From: Tubiluchus corallicola
Taxonomy: Eukaryota > Priapulida > Priapulimorpha > Priapulimorphida > Tubiluchidae
Direction of reading: 5' to 3'
Length of the DNA: 64,000 bases
Assembly: GCA_030141605.1 (NCBI GenBank)
Contig: JAQGDQ010000359.1
Coordinates: forward strand, 175,242 to 239,241
The notes under the pieces are model-generated. The model had not been told where the DNA came from. It worked only from the letters and a program-made list of their open reading frames with translations, and ran no database searches. Positions 24,201 through 35,991 of the stretch are shown piece by piece. A program made the position numbers and the translations under genes. Each line of letters starts with the position of its first letter. The stretch's first letter is position 1.

Positions 24201-27200
24201 GTCTCTGCAAACAGAAGCCGAGAGCCTATCATTCAAATGCAAAATTTTATAGTCTACAAACTAACAACACACAGCACTGCCATAGAACACACTTTCATTC
24301 CAAAAACCTTTGGTCAAATTTGTGTATTTGAACAAAGCTAGTCTTGCCATTTCGGTAATGCTTTCTTTTCTCCTATTAACTGTACAGAAAGTATGGAAAA
24401 CCATAAAGTGTCTATGTGCCGTCTCATACTATATAGACCCTACTAATCTACCCTAGCTTCTAAATGCAGACTCTTTTCATCATGACCAAAGGTCCGCTTA
24501 CCCACTCTTGCAACTGCGTTTTTCAAAAGTGGTACCTTTTCAACAACGTTTTACCTTTATGGTTCACTTGTTTTAATTTTAAATACAAAATAAAAATGCG
24601 AAATAAATTAAAATGGTTAGATGTGACGTTTACGTGCTTCCTCTGCATAACTTCAGAACTTTGCTGTATCCCCAATTAAGCATGAAACTTAATTTTGCCC
24701 AGAACAAAAAGGTCATATACAAAACTGCACAGTCCTGATAATTTTAAATAAACCTACCATTTCTGTATAATTTGGAATTTCCACGTGTTTGTGAGTTCTG
24801 TCATCCAGTGGATCATATCCAGCTATAACTTCTAACAACAATGCACAGTCGTAGACAGTACAAGCCATCGGACCTAGATGATCCAATCGATACTCCATAC
24901 TAGCTGTTCCTGTGTACGGCACCAAACCAAATGTAGGTTTGAGACCGACAATACCACCCCAACCAGCAGGATTACGAACCGAGCCTCCCTGATCGCCACC
25001 AATTGCCAAATCAACTTTTCCAGCAGTTAACTGCAATGTAGCAGTATGTTAAATGTAGTAGTCTGTTATCTATATATATATATATATATATAACCTACAA
25101 TGTTCAAACGTTAAACTGCTACCAACTCTGACACAGTTAGGTGCTTACAAAGTGTTTTCAAAATTTCAAATATTATTTAAAAATATTTGTAATCAACAAC
25201 ATTGAAAAAAAAGCATTCTGATAGCAAAATTCCAGAACGACAAAAAATTGATTTTTTTACTATGTAAACAATTTTTGAAGAAACCATGATAAGCTAACAC
25301 AAACAGTGTCCAGTACTGAAAACAACCTCAGCGTGCAAAGAAAGCAATAGAGAATTTATTCAAAAACCCATGTCATCAACAAATTGGATGAAACAAACAA
25401 ATCTGTTGTGGTTGATTCTCCTTACTATTAGGGGTGAGCATTCCCCTCCCTACCAGAAAACGAATTCTAATCTAACCGAATTTCAGTATTTGGAATCCGA
25501 ATCGAATTCGAATTGAGTTTGAAAGATTTTTGAAAAAGTTATTGAACCACTAGTAAACAGTCGTCTTAAAAACTCATGCATATTGTTTGATTTTGTTCTG
25601 CAGTAAAACCACTATTAATTTGTTAAAAATTTTGAACAGAAAATGCAGCTAAATAGGCTTTGTATGCTGTTTCAAAGATTTTAATGATAAAGAGCATACG
25701 TGGCTGAAATGCTGAATTATTTGAATCTATGACTTTAGGTTTGAATCGAATTCGAACTAAAAAAAACTCATTTGAATCGAATTTGAACATTCGAATGAAA
25801 AGGCAGATACTACTACAGAGCACATTACCAATGCTGCACAGCCTGTGCTTGAACCACCTATGCAATGCGCCTCATTATGCGGATTTCTCACTGGACCAGT
25901 AGCAGAGGTGTGACTGCATCCACTAAAACACAGGTCTTCACAAGTAGCTTTGCCAATGATGTGACCACCTAATAATCAAAATAAATACTTAAAATATGTA
26001 AACCTGTATCAAACAAAAGCCGTAGAAATTGTTGAAGTTTCAAATTTCTGGGAATAAAAATATTCTTAAATGGCAAGTAAACATGCTCTGTTGTGTAAAA
26101 AAGGCCTGCCAGCATCTGTACTTTTTAAGAAAACTTAAATCAATTAACACTCCTCCTGCTGTGCGAATTTTTCCCGGGCAGCAATTGAAAGTCTTCTTAA
26201 CAACAACCCTCAGTGTTTGATATGGCGCTACCATGCAGGAAGATCGCTATGCTCTTGATCGGATTGTTAAATCCACTTTAAAAATTGAACAGTGACCTAT
26301 GGCTTAATTGAACGAAACGAGGGTCGCAAGGACAACAAGTTATCAATAATGGCATCCCGGTAACAAAGTATTTGTAATGCTCCTCTCTGGCCATAGACAC
26401 TGTTTAATTAATGCTAAAACGACAAGGACTAAATTCTTTCTATCCTGTTGCAGTATTAACGGTAAATTTCCGTAAATTTGCATTATTCTCTCCATCACCG
26501 TATATAGTTTATTAGCAATGAGTAGACAACTGATTGAATTTATCTGTCTTAATTTTCTTTTGTTGTAGTACACAAAGCTACACAAATTTCATTATATGTA
26601 TTATAATATAATGACTGTAAATTGCTTGCTTACTTAAAATTAATTTATACACTCCAAAAATAAAAAAGGTGCCCGAGCAAACTGTCGATATTTAGTAAAC
26701 AAACAGGAAAACAGCATTAACAGAAAGGAAGCTACTAACGTCTAGAACTGTGTCTTGTCAATTCTAGTCTAGTTTTAACACTTGGAATTTGAAAATGTAA
26801 ATTTTATGCACATTTATAATGCAAGTAAGTAATTTTTTATTTTTCTCCATATATTTACATTAATTTAAAAATAAAACATACAAAAATACAAATGAACATG
26901 GGAGAAAGGGTGGCGAAAAACCAAAGGTTAGCGAGTCAACCACCTTTCTCAGAAAGACAAGTAAACAAAGAGACGCTAATGAAAGCAGAACACAACTATT
27001 AAAAAATACATAAACGTCCATAAATACAAAAAACAAAAATACAACAATAGCAAAAAAAGCAAAAAACCAAAAACCAGTTGTTCCTAAATATAGCCAAACA
27101 TTAAACATGATTATATATGATCCAAAACACAAAATCAGATCAAAGAGAATATTTTAATGTTCAGAAAAACAACATTTGCAAGAAAAAATTTAACTTTAAT

Positions 27201-30200
27201 CACGGTTATCAGATATGCATAGCTAAACATTGTGAGATGAAATTTAAACCAGTAACCTTAAGAGAAGCAATAGTTATCAACTGTTTGTTTTATGGAAGTT
27301 GTAACATATATCTATAAAGAGTCTATGAATATACATGTGAATAGCAAAAAGAAAGAAAAAAAGGTAAAAAAGCAAGATAAATTGTCCTGACAATTGCAAT
27401 ACATTAATTAAAAATTTTTGAATTTGAAAAATAACAAATTTATGATCCAGATTTAACAAAACGCACCTCATTGATAATCCAAAATAAACTGTACGTGTTG
27501 GGAAACTCGTACATTTACATTCACATAAGTAAAACTGCCATGCCAAATGACATAAATACCTTATTTAAATCTGTACATTCCTCGAAATAACGTAAACTTC
27601 GAATATTTTCTTCGTATTTAGCCAGTTCATTACACGAGACGTGGCTTACGTAACAAACTTTTTGACCAGACGGTTTAGTCTAGTGGTAACGCGTCTGCTT
27701 TCCGTCTGAGAGGTCGTGAGTTCGAACCAGCGGCCGGGTCAAACCAAAGACTTTAAAAATGGTACCTGCTGTTGCCCTGCCTGACGCGTGGTATTTAGGG
27801 CAAAGTGGGGTAATAGTAGTCTCTGTTATGTAGTTGTAGGTTGTTATTTACAGTTGGCGATAATAGCTCTTTGAGCTAATGTTAATTGTTGACCCAAAAG
27901 CTGACTTTAAATAAAGATTATTATTATTATTATTATTATAAGCTTTCTGGTTTCAAACATTATCCGTAAAAGAAGCAAATGCAAAACCAAATGGGCAAAG
28001 TACAGCCAACCTCGGGTATAAGGTACTCGCTTATAAGGGACACTCGCTTATAAAGGACCACCAACACCGGTCCAGATTTTTCGGTAACGTTTTTCCTATG
28101 TAAAGATCTTCGTATATAAGGTACTCGGATATAAGGGACTTTCGGTTATAAGGGACGATATTTTCAGGTCCGCGTAATAGAAACCGAGGTAAATTACCTC
28201 GCATATAAGGGACCCTATGATCAAAGCGAAATTGATAGATTTTTAACCTCAATTTTTCGCAAACTCGGCCTTCGAACAGCTCGGTTTCCTCGGTCACATA
28301 CATCTCGCATCGCTGAAGGAGCTTCCTACGTACAGTTTGCAATATGGGTAAAAGCACAGGTCTAGATACACCCTCAGTCTGACTCAACTTCAGCTGCGGG
28401 GGACAGTTTTTTCTGGTCCCGAGGTGTCCCTTATATCCGAAGTTGATTGTAGGTTATTTACCAGCATCTAATACTCTGGTAACTATAGTAGCATCCATAT
28501 CAGGAACAAATCCTTCCAAAACTAAAGAACCATTCATCATTGGAACCCCAGCTACCATAATACTATCCTTTATGGCCACAGTCTTTCCCGAGAGCTTTCC
28601 GGATGGTGCTCCTTGAATGTCACATCTCCAATACCTGAAAGGAGCAACTTTTTATCAATTTCTTTGCTTTGTTCCATTTAATTATTAGTGGTGAAGGAAA
28701 ATTCCTCAAAGAATAATAATATAAAAACTGTCAGCACTCGTGAGGTCATTTTTGTCAATGATAGCTTGCGAACAACACTCCACGTGATGTCACATCTCTC
28801 CAGCTGTATGCCATATGCAACCAACAAGGAAGTCTGCAACAATGCAATAATTATTGCTTTGGTTTTAAACACTGTATTTGCAACCAAGCACTGAAAATGC
28901 ATTAAAACTGCCACACAGTGACAACACTGACTAAAATCTAGGCCAGTGCAAAAAAATAACAAAACTGACTTTAGTGTGGCATTTTGTTGCTCAAACTTAT
29001 TATCCACATATTTCGCAAATGTATAACTTTTTTAAACTAGAAGTTAGTAGGTACAAAAATAGGATAAAATTGTTTAAATAATTACCAAGCATTGTACGGG
29101 TTATCTTCAGGTTTTGGTCGATAGCCAGGAGTTCTGGGATACTTCACTTTCAATTTCGGCTCTGGTAACTCAGCTATTTTTCTAAAGGAATTTAAAACAT
29201 TCCCAAAACTTTCTGAAACATTTATGAGAGCCTTAATTTTTTTTCAAAAAACAAAAATATAACAGAAAGGCATCGAATAACAATTACATAAAAATTTCTG
29301 CATGAACAGTTAATTTTATCAATTTGTCATAATTAAATATCAAAAATTCAAAATCTATTATAACCTTTGTAACTAACTAGCTCCTCTGTACTGCAGTTTA
29401 AACCATATCTCTTGGATATTTCATGAAGTCTACACAGTGATGGAGGATTAATGCATCTTGTTTTGAGAATTTCTGAAATAAACAAGGTGCGATAAGAATA
29501 AAGATTGTTTATGTAAAATTAATAACAAACTTGTTACTTATAATGTATTGCAAAAAATGAAATTGGAAAAAAATTGACACTTCTACAGGAAGAATTTGAC
29601 AAATGTCCTAAAATGGAATTGTTAGTTTTTGCTCAGCGATTCAATAACAGGACCAATAGACCTAATTTGTGTTGCACAGCAAACAGAAACTGCATTACAG
29701 CGTGGTGAAAGTAATATTGCACAATGTTTCCACTGTAATCTTATTAAAACTCGACTGTGTTCAACAGGTTACTGAACGCTTTATAATCATGATCACGGTT
29801 TTTTTAGTTATTGCTCCATTTAATTATTCATTCATTACTCCCCCAACATCAATGTATATATTTTATCATTATCTCAATAAATTGTATTAAGCCTTTTTTT
29901 ATGATGCCACCTACAGTTTGGCCTCTCAAGCTACATGACTTTAGGTTCAAACTGTACGCAACAAAATCATTGCTTAATGTAATTTGCACGTGTATAACCT
30001 AGCTACTAAGAACTCTTTACTTGCACTATCTGGACCATATTGTATTTGTATTTACTTTCCTGAATAATTATCTACATTTTAGGTGATATTGTAAGATGCT
30101 GTGTGGTAATGAATTAATTCTTAAAGTCCTTTGATGAAAGCATGGCAGGGCAGCAACAGAGCTTAGAAAATTATGAAAAAATGTACTGATAGAGTTAAAA

Positions 30201-30324
30201 TTTGTTAATCAATCGTCACCAATGCATAGAAATGAAAAGGTGAAAATCGGTAACTGGAGAAACTTTTTAATTTTTTTAAACACTTACCATCGTTGCTGTG
30301 AGACGCCTCAGGAGCAAGCGCCAT
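21238..30324 (-). CDS. Amidase-signature family hydrolase, copy B (intact)
   Basis: Ten exons on the minus strand: 30288-30324, 29365-29472, 29086-29212, 28462-28634, 25829-25968, 24758-25030, 23842-23998, 23545-23607, 22270-22557 and 21238-21437. They sum to 1566 bp and encode 521 residues starting [12 protein letters not shown]. Amidase-signature enzymes hydrolyse C-N amide bonds with a Ser-cisSer-Lys triad. Here Lys113 (VAIKDSIMV), Ser188 (GGSSTG) and Ser212 (GDQGGSV) are spaced 75 and 24 residues apart, the same spacing as the FAAH triad. Other family marks are [10 protein letters not shown] with [39 protein letters not shown] and [13 protein letters not shown]. It resembles bacterial/fungal GatA-like amidases more than FAAH; there is no obvious N-terminal membrane segment or signal peptide, so it is probably cytosolic. 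The substrate cannot be told. Exon 7 starts at the upstream AG (LTGDVQG), because the next AG puts a stop in frame. Introns hold an LTR fragment, MITEs and a SINE; intron 5, intron 2 and intron 1 show nothing else. Confidence 0.92.
21486..21854 (+). mobile_element. Solo LTR, tRNA-Ser-primed family
   Basis: The sequence starts TGTTGTGGAGATC and ends CACAACA, with a TATA box (TTATATAAGG) and an AATAAA near the 3' side: a complete LTR layout. It is homologous along its length to the minus-strand LTR at 55204-55526. Immediately after it comes ATATCGGCGCA, which looks like the first bases of the same primer site seen at the other copy, so this may be an LTR plus leader remnant. It lies in intron 9 of amidase copy B, in the opposite orientation to the gene. 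Confidence 0.85.
21863..22151. mobile_element. Possible MITE with subterminal inverted motifs
   Basis: The left end GCATTCAAACTAGCAAG and the inverted right end GCATGTTCGGACTAGCAAA are similar, and both halves carry related GAGAGT and GCGAGTT motifs in inverted orientation. No clean target duplication was seen. It directly follows the solo LTR. Confidence 0.4.
25431..25800. mobile_element. hAT-like MITE, truncated copy
   Basis: It begins TAGGGGTGAGCATTC and then contains the same GAATTTCAGTATT and AATCGAATTCGAA blocks as the fuller copy at 46476-46873. The expected right terminus (GCTCACCCCTA) is missing, so it is truncated or decayed. It is in intron 4 of amidase copy B, beside exon 5. Confidence 0.7.
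27664..27939 (+). mobile_element. tRNA-derived SINE with (ATT)n tail
   Basis: The 5' 75 bp reads as a tRNA-like head: an A-box-like TAGTCTAGTGGTAACGCG and a B-box GAGTTCGAACC, which form an internal RNA polymerase III promoter. The end GGCCGGGTC pairs partly with the start GACCAGAC. A unique body of about 180 bp follows, and the element ends in AATAAAG and seven or so ATT units. The anticodon stem no longer pairs properly, so this is not a working tRNA gene. It is in intron 4 of amidase copy B. Confidence 0.85.
28003..28449. mobile_element. TA-flanked MITE beside an amidase splice donor
   Basis: The inverted ends (CAGCCAACCTCGG at the left; CCGAAGTTGATTG at the right) are flanked by TA at 28001-28002 and 28450-28451. 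Internal TATAAGGGAC motifs recur. There is no transposase. The right end is 12 bp from the last base of amidase exon 4 at 28462, so the 5' splice site of intron 4 reads only a few intron bases before entering the element. Confidence 0.8.
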
Positions 30325-30395
30325 TTCGCAGATTTGCACACACAAAAACAATGTTTCACTTTCCCAGGCACTGGGCACTGCACACTGTATTAGCG

Positions 30396-30407
30396 TATTT
30401 ATAAATA
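30396..30407 (-). promoter_or_regulatory. Candidate TATA box of amidase copy B
   Basis: TATTTATAAATA on the minus strand lies about 75 bp upstream of the predicted start codon at 30324, which would give a 5' UTR of roughly 40-50 bases. No other core element was identified. Confidence 0.35.
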
Positions 30408-30643
30408 CCTAGCAGCCTCAAGGTCACTGTGCAAACTTCTGTAAGCAGTAATATTAACTACAGGTGGGTAAACATATCAGGAAATTTTTATTTGGGGCAA
30501 AGTTCAAGAAATCATTACGATTACAAGTGCAGCAAAATGATGCTACTGTATTTTCATTTCTGTAGAACTGATCTTTAAAGAGCATTTTAGAAGAAGCGTT
30601 CACATTGAGAACATAAAAACACTTTATTATAGTTTATATATAT

Positions 30644-30811
30644 GTCTGTCGATGGAAAAATATTTCGCTGTTGATGGTTTCTATACCTTCAAGGACACGA
30701 AATGTTTGGATTAAATCTTGTCTTTTGCGTCTGTACTTCAGAGCTGTAAGGCCCAGAATCTTAAGTCTTGCTACATATGGTAAATGATAAATGGCATTTA
30801 CAAGTCTAGTA
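30644..30811 (-). pseudogene. Non-LTR retrotransposon ORF2 C-terminal remnant
   Basis: The minus strand reads openly as VARLKILGLTALKYRRKRQD, followed by LIQTFRVLEGIE. This is the LxxLGLxSLxxRRxRxDLIxxFKI block found after the RT domain in many LINEs. Only about 56 residues remain. No target duplication was located. Confidence 0.75.
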
Positions 30812-31663
30812 GCTTTAACAGGTGAAAACTATATATTTTTCTGACTATAAAAACTAATTTAATCTATTAAGATAGTATGTCAGAAAAAGTTAGGATATCA
30901 GAAGACAATGTCTGGATTTATGTACCACCAACTTACATCGGCCCATCTGTAATAGTTTATACAGGAGAAAAAGTTAAAATAACCCCCCAAAATAGCGATT
31001 TTTTGCCTCTTTTGAGGTCAATTTCTTGATGTGGTCATTTCTTTGCCAATAGTAGCCCGATCGATTTGATATCTTGGTTACATGGTTTTGGGGGGTCACC
31101 CTTCATGTTAGAAAAAAATGATATAAATTGGTCACCCCTCATGTGCCACCCCCTGCATGGTGCTCTCGCGTACTCGTTCTTAACTTATATGATTTACACA
31201 GTATTGCTTTTGTCTCTGGAACATATCTCAATTCTTTTGCATCACGTTCTGTGGAAGTCTTGGCTTCATTTAACAAGGTTTCTCTTAATGTCGCATTTTG
31301 TTGGAACACATTAGAGTCATTAAACGAGGCTGTATTGTCAAATTTGACTGCGAGGCTATCATTTGCTTACTATTGAACTGCCTGGTTTATAAATCAAAGG
31401 TCAAATGTCAGGTCAGGGTTAATGTGTGACTAGTAAGTGAATTTCGAGTCTGGCTTTACCTGGATGTGTGTGTTTGCAGTACGTGAAAAAAATAAATATG
31501 TAATTTATAGCCAAATTTAGGAAACTCAATCACCAATATCAAAACTGGCAGAAAGCTAATGACGAAAATTATGCAATGGAGTTTATGCCCTTTTATAGCT
31601 CATGTAACAAATGAATGATCGTGTTACATACAATTTGGCTATAATGTTTGCATGATTATAAAT
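30812..31663. other. Non-coding spacer
   Basis: No gene or repeat family recognised. A short duplicated GGTCACCC...CATG motif near 31095-31145 is the only internal structure. Confidence 0.45.
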
Positions 31664-32577
31664 TGTTGGGAGCCGTTTGGGCCACTGCGCCAAGTAGACC
31701 ACTTGATGCGCTAAAAGTAGTGTCCTACATGGGCAGCCCAAGTAGGACACTAGCGATTTTTGTCGAGAAACTTGCTCTGGCAAAACTTGTTTCCAGTTTA
31801 TATTACCATTGTTTATAAGTATTGTTATGACATAATAAAGCATAAAACAAAATTTCTTTTAGAAATGGATATTCCTTGGCAATTTACAAATGCATTTCTT
31901 ACAATAATTTCATCATTATGATTAACTCCTTTAGATTTAATCATAACATTAAACCTAGAATCTAATGCTTTAAAGAGAGAAATTCTGCACACAGTTATTA
32001 CAGAAATAATTGCAAATTTAAAAATGAGACAGATGCTGCTAAGCCTTCACAACACCAAAAAAGTAATTTTTAATATTTAAGAAAAGCATTGATAATTAGT
32101 TTTAATATTATCAGTAGTATTGTAACATGTAGGGCACTGTCCTACATGGCTCGCTAGCCCATGTAGGACACATAGATCGCTAGAACGTTTACTTATAAGA
32201 AAACAATTATTTGCCCAAGAGGTAGTGAAACGGATCACCTGTTTGTGAAGTGAGACAAAATCAAAAATGATGTACCTTAAACAAATGTTGAATTCGCAAA
32301 AAAGTGGGGTTTTTTCACTTCAACAACATTAATATCGAAACCAAATTTAATATTGTCCGTTCTACCAGCTCAGAATAAAATTCTTTTATTTTATTAGATG
32401 TATAATAAATTATTCAACGTGTATTAACGTTTTTAATTATTATTATTACATAAACAAGCACAACGGACGGTGTCAGTACACTTAACGACTGAATTCACCT
32501 GTCTCTAGTGTCCTACTTGGGCAGCCCAAGTAGACCAATTGGTCTACTTGGCGCAGTGGTCCAAACGGCTCCCAACA
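31664..32577. mobile_element. Palindrome-rich non-autonomous DNA element, 914 bp
   Basis: Long inverted ends (TGTTGGGAGCCGTTTGG and its complement, continuing through CCACTGCGCCAAGTAGACC) are flanked by TAAAT on both sides (31659-31663 and 32578-32582). Inside, three hairpin-forming blocks of the type GTCCTACATGGG/CCCATGTAGGAC occur near 31719-31752, 32131-32172 and 32507-32545. There is no transposase frame. The superfamily is not obvious to me; a 5-bp duplication does not fit hAT or Tc1. Confidence 0.75.
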
Positions 32578-33010
32578 TAAATGATCACCAAAGTTTCACC
32601 AAGGTTGGCCGAAGGATTACTCATCTCATAAACTGGAAACTAACATGTGTTTGAGGTTGGACATTAAAAGTTAAGGCTAGACAAGATGCAGTACATTTTA
32701 CATCGTCCAAAACTTATGTCAAATGTCAGTTATGAAAATAAAGCCAAATATATCCTAGAACAGCCACATTGTATGTTCTAGGAGTGATCAAAAATTCATG
32801 TTACATGACAAGTTTGACCATTTGATTGTCTGCCAGTGTGGTATACCTTATGAATATTTCTAGAACGAGCTAACAACTTTTTATGTCAAAATTGTTTAAA
32901 AGAAACAAAATGTGAATGTGAAGAACTCGCTGAGCCTGGCTTTGAGCCTTGCGACAACTCGAGCATTTAGCAGCATGGATGCCTGGATTTTGTTCTGGTT
33001 ATTCTTTCGT

Positions 33011-33099
33011 GCCAAGTTGTTAGGTTGTACATTTATTGTAATAGAAAACATCTATAAAGGTATTTTGTTATATTATATATTAGTTAGTATAATGTATTA

Positions 33100-33140
<41 letters not shown>

Positions 33141-33197
33141 CAGAATGCCTCAATAGACGTTTTCTATTACAATAAATGTACAACCCAATAACTTGGC
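33011..33197. repeat. Foldback: 60-bp inverted repeat around an (AT)n core
   Basis: The left arm starts GCCAAGTTGTTAGGTTGTAC and runs to about 33075. The right arm is its imperfect complement, from about 33137 to 33197. The centre is an uninterrupted AT dinucleotide run. It is probably a small foldback MITE or a hairpin generated at a replication stall. Confidence 0.75.
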
Positions 33198-34868
33198 ATA
33201 CAAAAATAAAATTTTGCAAACATTTGAATATATATATCTATCCAAAAGACTGGCTTCAACAGGTTGTTTACATCAGGTTTCTGCTTGTTAAAAATTCATT
33301 GTGAAAATGACTTTCTAATCACTAACTACAAAAACTCACACGTTTTATAAACTACTCAGTAGCAGCTTTCCAGGTGTGCACACTAGGTTTACTTGGCTTA
33401 TTAAAATTTGGAAAGTGTATCCTTGAGGTAGGTCCGGGCGTGGGGTGATTTAGTTGCTTTGCTTTTCATGTTTGTCCAAGCATTTGAGCTAGAACACCAA
33501 ACAGAGTCAGCAGACACAGTTTTTCCTTACTAGCACCAGTGGTTGAGATAGTACAGTTTTCTGTCAAGCTGTTGAGCTTGCTGTTTTTGTGCCCAGCAGT
33601 ATGGCAACCTTCTTTCAAGAATGCTTATATAAAACAATGGCATAAATGTGAGAGTGCAACTTGCATGCTCATCTCAAGACCATGACTTCTCTTTAGTTGC
33701 CACTTCCTGCGAAGTTCAAGCTTGCCCTGCTCGCATTTTAAAGCATTTGCAAAAATTTGTTGTCAGCAAAATTTGTGCCTTTTATGAAACGCCTTTAGGA
33801 CAAACATGCTTAGCGAGAAAATTGTGCATGTTGGTCAAAGAGCTGAGGTCAAGAGTGCATACAGTATAGCTGTCATGCTGTAGTCAAGCATAGTCATAGT
33901 AAACTATACTGAAACCCAGTTGAAATGAGTGTTTGCATGATTAAGGTAAATTTCATTCGTTTTTTTTTTGTAAAACGTAAAATTCTGTGAATTGTTTGCC
34001 TTTGCATTTATTTAGATGATGTAGTTTTTAGAGTTATGCAAAGTTTTGTTTTACATTACTTGTCTGAATACCACCATTTAATGTTATGCAATTTGTTAAG
34101 TTACTCAGAAAATTGCAAGTTTTGATGTTTCAGGACAGTTATTATTTCTCACGTCCAAACAAACTGTTGATAAACGTAGCTATGCCAGTGTAATTCAAAT
34201 TGTTTAGAATCAAACTGTTCTACACTAAACAACTGAATTCAACACGAAATCAAATAAGCAGGTTGACAAGAGAAAGCTACAACACTCTCTATTTCAAACA
34301 CATTTTTCTCTAGTGGGCATTATTGCTAAATTCTTAAAAAAAATGTCAATTTAAACCAAAATTTCTCAGTGCATTTCTATAGGACTTTGTAGATTTGCAT
34401 ATTGCTTATGTTGGGTCTACATGCTGTGCAAGTATACCAGTGCATTTTCTTACATTAGTTGCAGGTAATGCTGATTATGGGGCAGAAGGCAGAGATACAA
34501 ACACTATGTAGCATTTCAGATAACTTTCTTACTGATGTCTACCTTCCAAATAAAATCAAGTATGGAGGTTGGATTTAGAAAACTGTAAAGGCTGTTTGTT
34601 ATGCCAGGCTTGTCTTTGTCTCATGTTTCTACATGATTGATTTGTTATAAGTGCTTGGTATGTGACTTTCTATCATGAATGTTCTTTTCGGTAAAATGCA
34701 AGATGATGGATAGATATGCACCTTGTTTGAGACAGTCAGCATTACTGTGAATAATAACTTTGATAACTTAACCTGTGTTAAAGGTAGAACTTGTCTAGCT
34801 TTGTATTTGCATCTGAATGATTTGAATGAGTTTTGCCCAACAATTTTTTGTGCATTTATTATTATTAT
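33198..34868. other. Non-coding spacer left of the first Gypsy element
   Basis: No gene, RNA or repeat family recognised. Short open frames here lack any family resemblance. Confidence 0.45.
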
Positions 34869-35114
34869 TGTTACAGTTTGTAGAGCTGACAAACTTCTAA
34901 CTTTGTTTAAAAACGCATTTATTAAAACTGCTTTTATAAGAACAAGAGCTTTTAACAAAATAAAGCAACCAATTTCCTCGCCATGGCGTTCTGCTAATCT
35001 GTACCCTGTCCTTCTTTTTCTCTCCTCTGCTCCGTCTTCCTAATTTGCCCAACTAGTTCACTAATCAAGCTATATTGCATCTATGACTCAAGTACAGCTT
35101 AGTCAAGCACAACA
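34869..35114 (-). repeat. 3' LTR of Gypsy element 1
   Basis: 246 bp, with an AATAAA-type signal. By eye it differs from the other LTR at three substitutions and one single-base indel, so the insertion is young on a genomic time scale. Confidence 0.92.
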
Positions 35115-35634
35115 TTCGGCCCTCGCTACCTATCTGGTGTCCTCACCAGGCTACAAATATATCAAAGAACTAAAATACTATAATATACCATATGTTAGAT
35201 ACAAGCGCATATCGAGGAATGTCAACATAGTGCAGCCTACTCATTGCAACATATACGCCTAATGCAAATCTACAATATCTATCGAGCTTACAAAACCGTA
35301 ATTACTATATAGTTTGAATAAACTGAATAACTACATAGCCTAACAAAACTATAAGGTTACTACAAGTATTCTGATAAAGGCACTGCCAATCAATTCAGTA
35401 TGATCAAGAAAAATTACTGCCTATTCAGTAACTAGGCACTGTTCAACATGACTAATCTTAACCAATTTGTAGCAGTTGAAATGCACGAACACAAAAAAAG
35501 TATTACAACTTGACTTCGAAATAAGAGTATGCAAGCCTGAATACACAAATTTAACTAAACCTTTCAAACTTAAAACAATGGCATGTAAATCTGAAAACAC
35601 AAATCAACCAAATTTTCCACAAGTCCATATTGAA

Positions 35635-35991
35635 TTACTCCGTCACATAGTCTTGGTATCTAACAGGAGGTCTTATGGGTCGACCTGCTCTAGAATGTAC
35701 ATTTGGTTGATTCTCCACAACGATAGGTTCTACGGGAATATCACGCTCCAACTCATCATCACTAGAACTGAAATCACTACTGTCTATATCACTCACTACA
35801 GATTGAACTGCTTCATTGGCATCGTCTTCACACAAATTTGCCTTTTCCAACAGTTGATCGTCAACTGATCTTCGCTTAAAGTCTAGCTTTGTGTTGTTCT
35901 TAGAAACTAACTTCAGATTATGACCATGAACCCACATTGAATATCTTGCATTCGGTCTGCGCACACGGTAGTCAGGTGGACGAGCTTCCAC
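35635..35991 (-). CDS. Gypsy element 1: polyprotein C-terminal tail (frame-shifted)
   Basis: This frame continues the integrase C-terminal domain after a frame break near 36030: the joined reading would pass from a GDLVAVVDF strand to the RPPDYRVRRPNARY and WVHGHNLKLV blocks. The tail is acidic and Ser/Asp-rich (DSSDFSSSDDELE) and ends RYQDYVTE. It is not expressed as one product with the rest unless the frame break is bypassed. Confidence 0.75.
   Translation of the reverse strand: MEARPPDYRVRRPNARYSMWVHGHNLKLVSKNNTKLDFKRRSVDDQLLEKANLCEDDANEAVQSVVSDIDSSDFSSSDDELERDIPVEPIVVENQPNVHSRAGRPIRPPVRYQDYVTE

Noticed and set aside
27664-27738. A functional tRNA gene
   Set aside because: A- and B-boxes are present but the anticodon stem does not pair and a SINE body with an ATT tail follows.
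28031-28387. 118-residue minus-strand frame
   Set aside because: It lies wholly inside the TA-flanked MITE and reads through its repeated TATAAGGGAC motifs.
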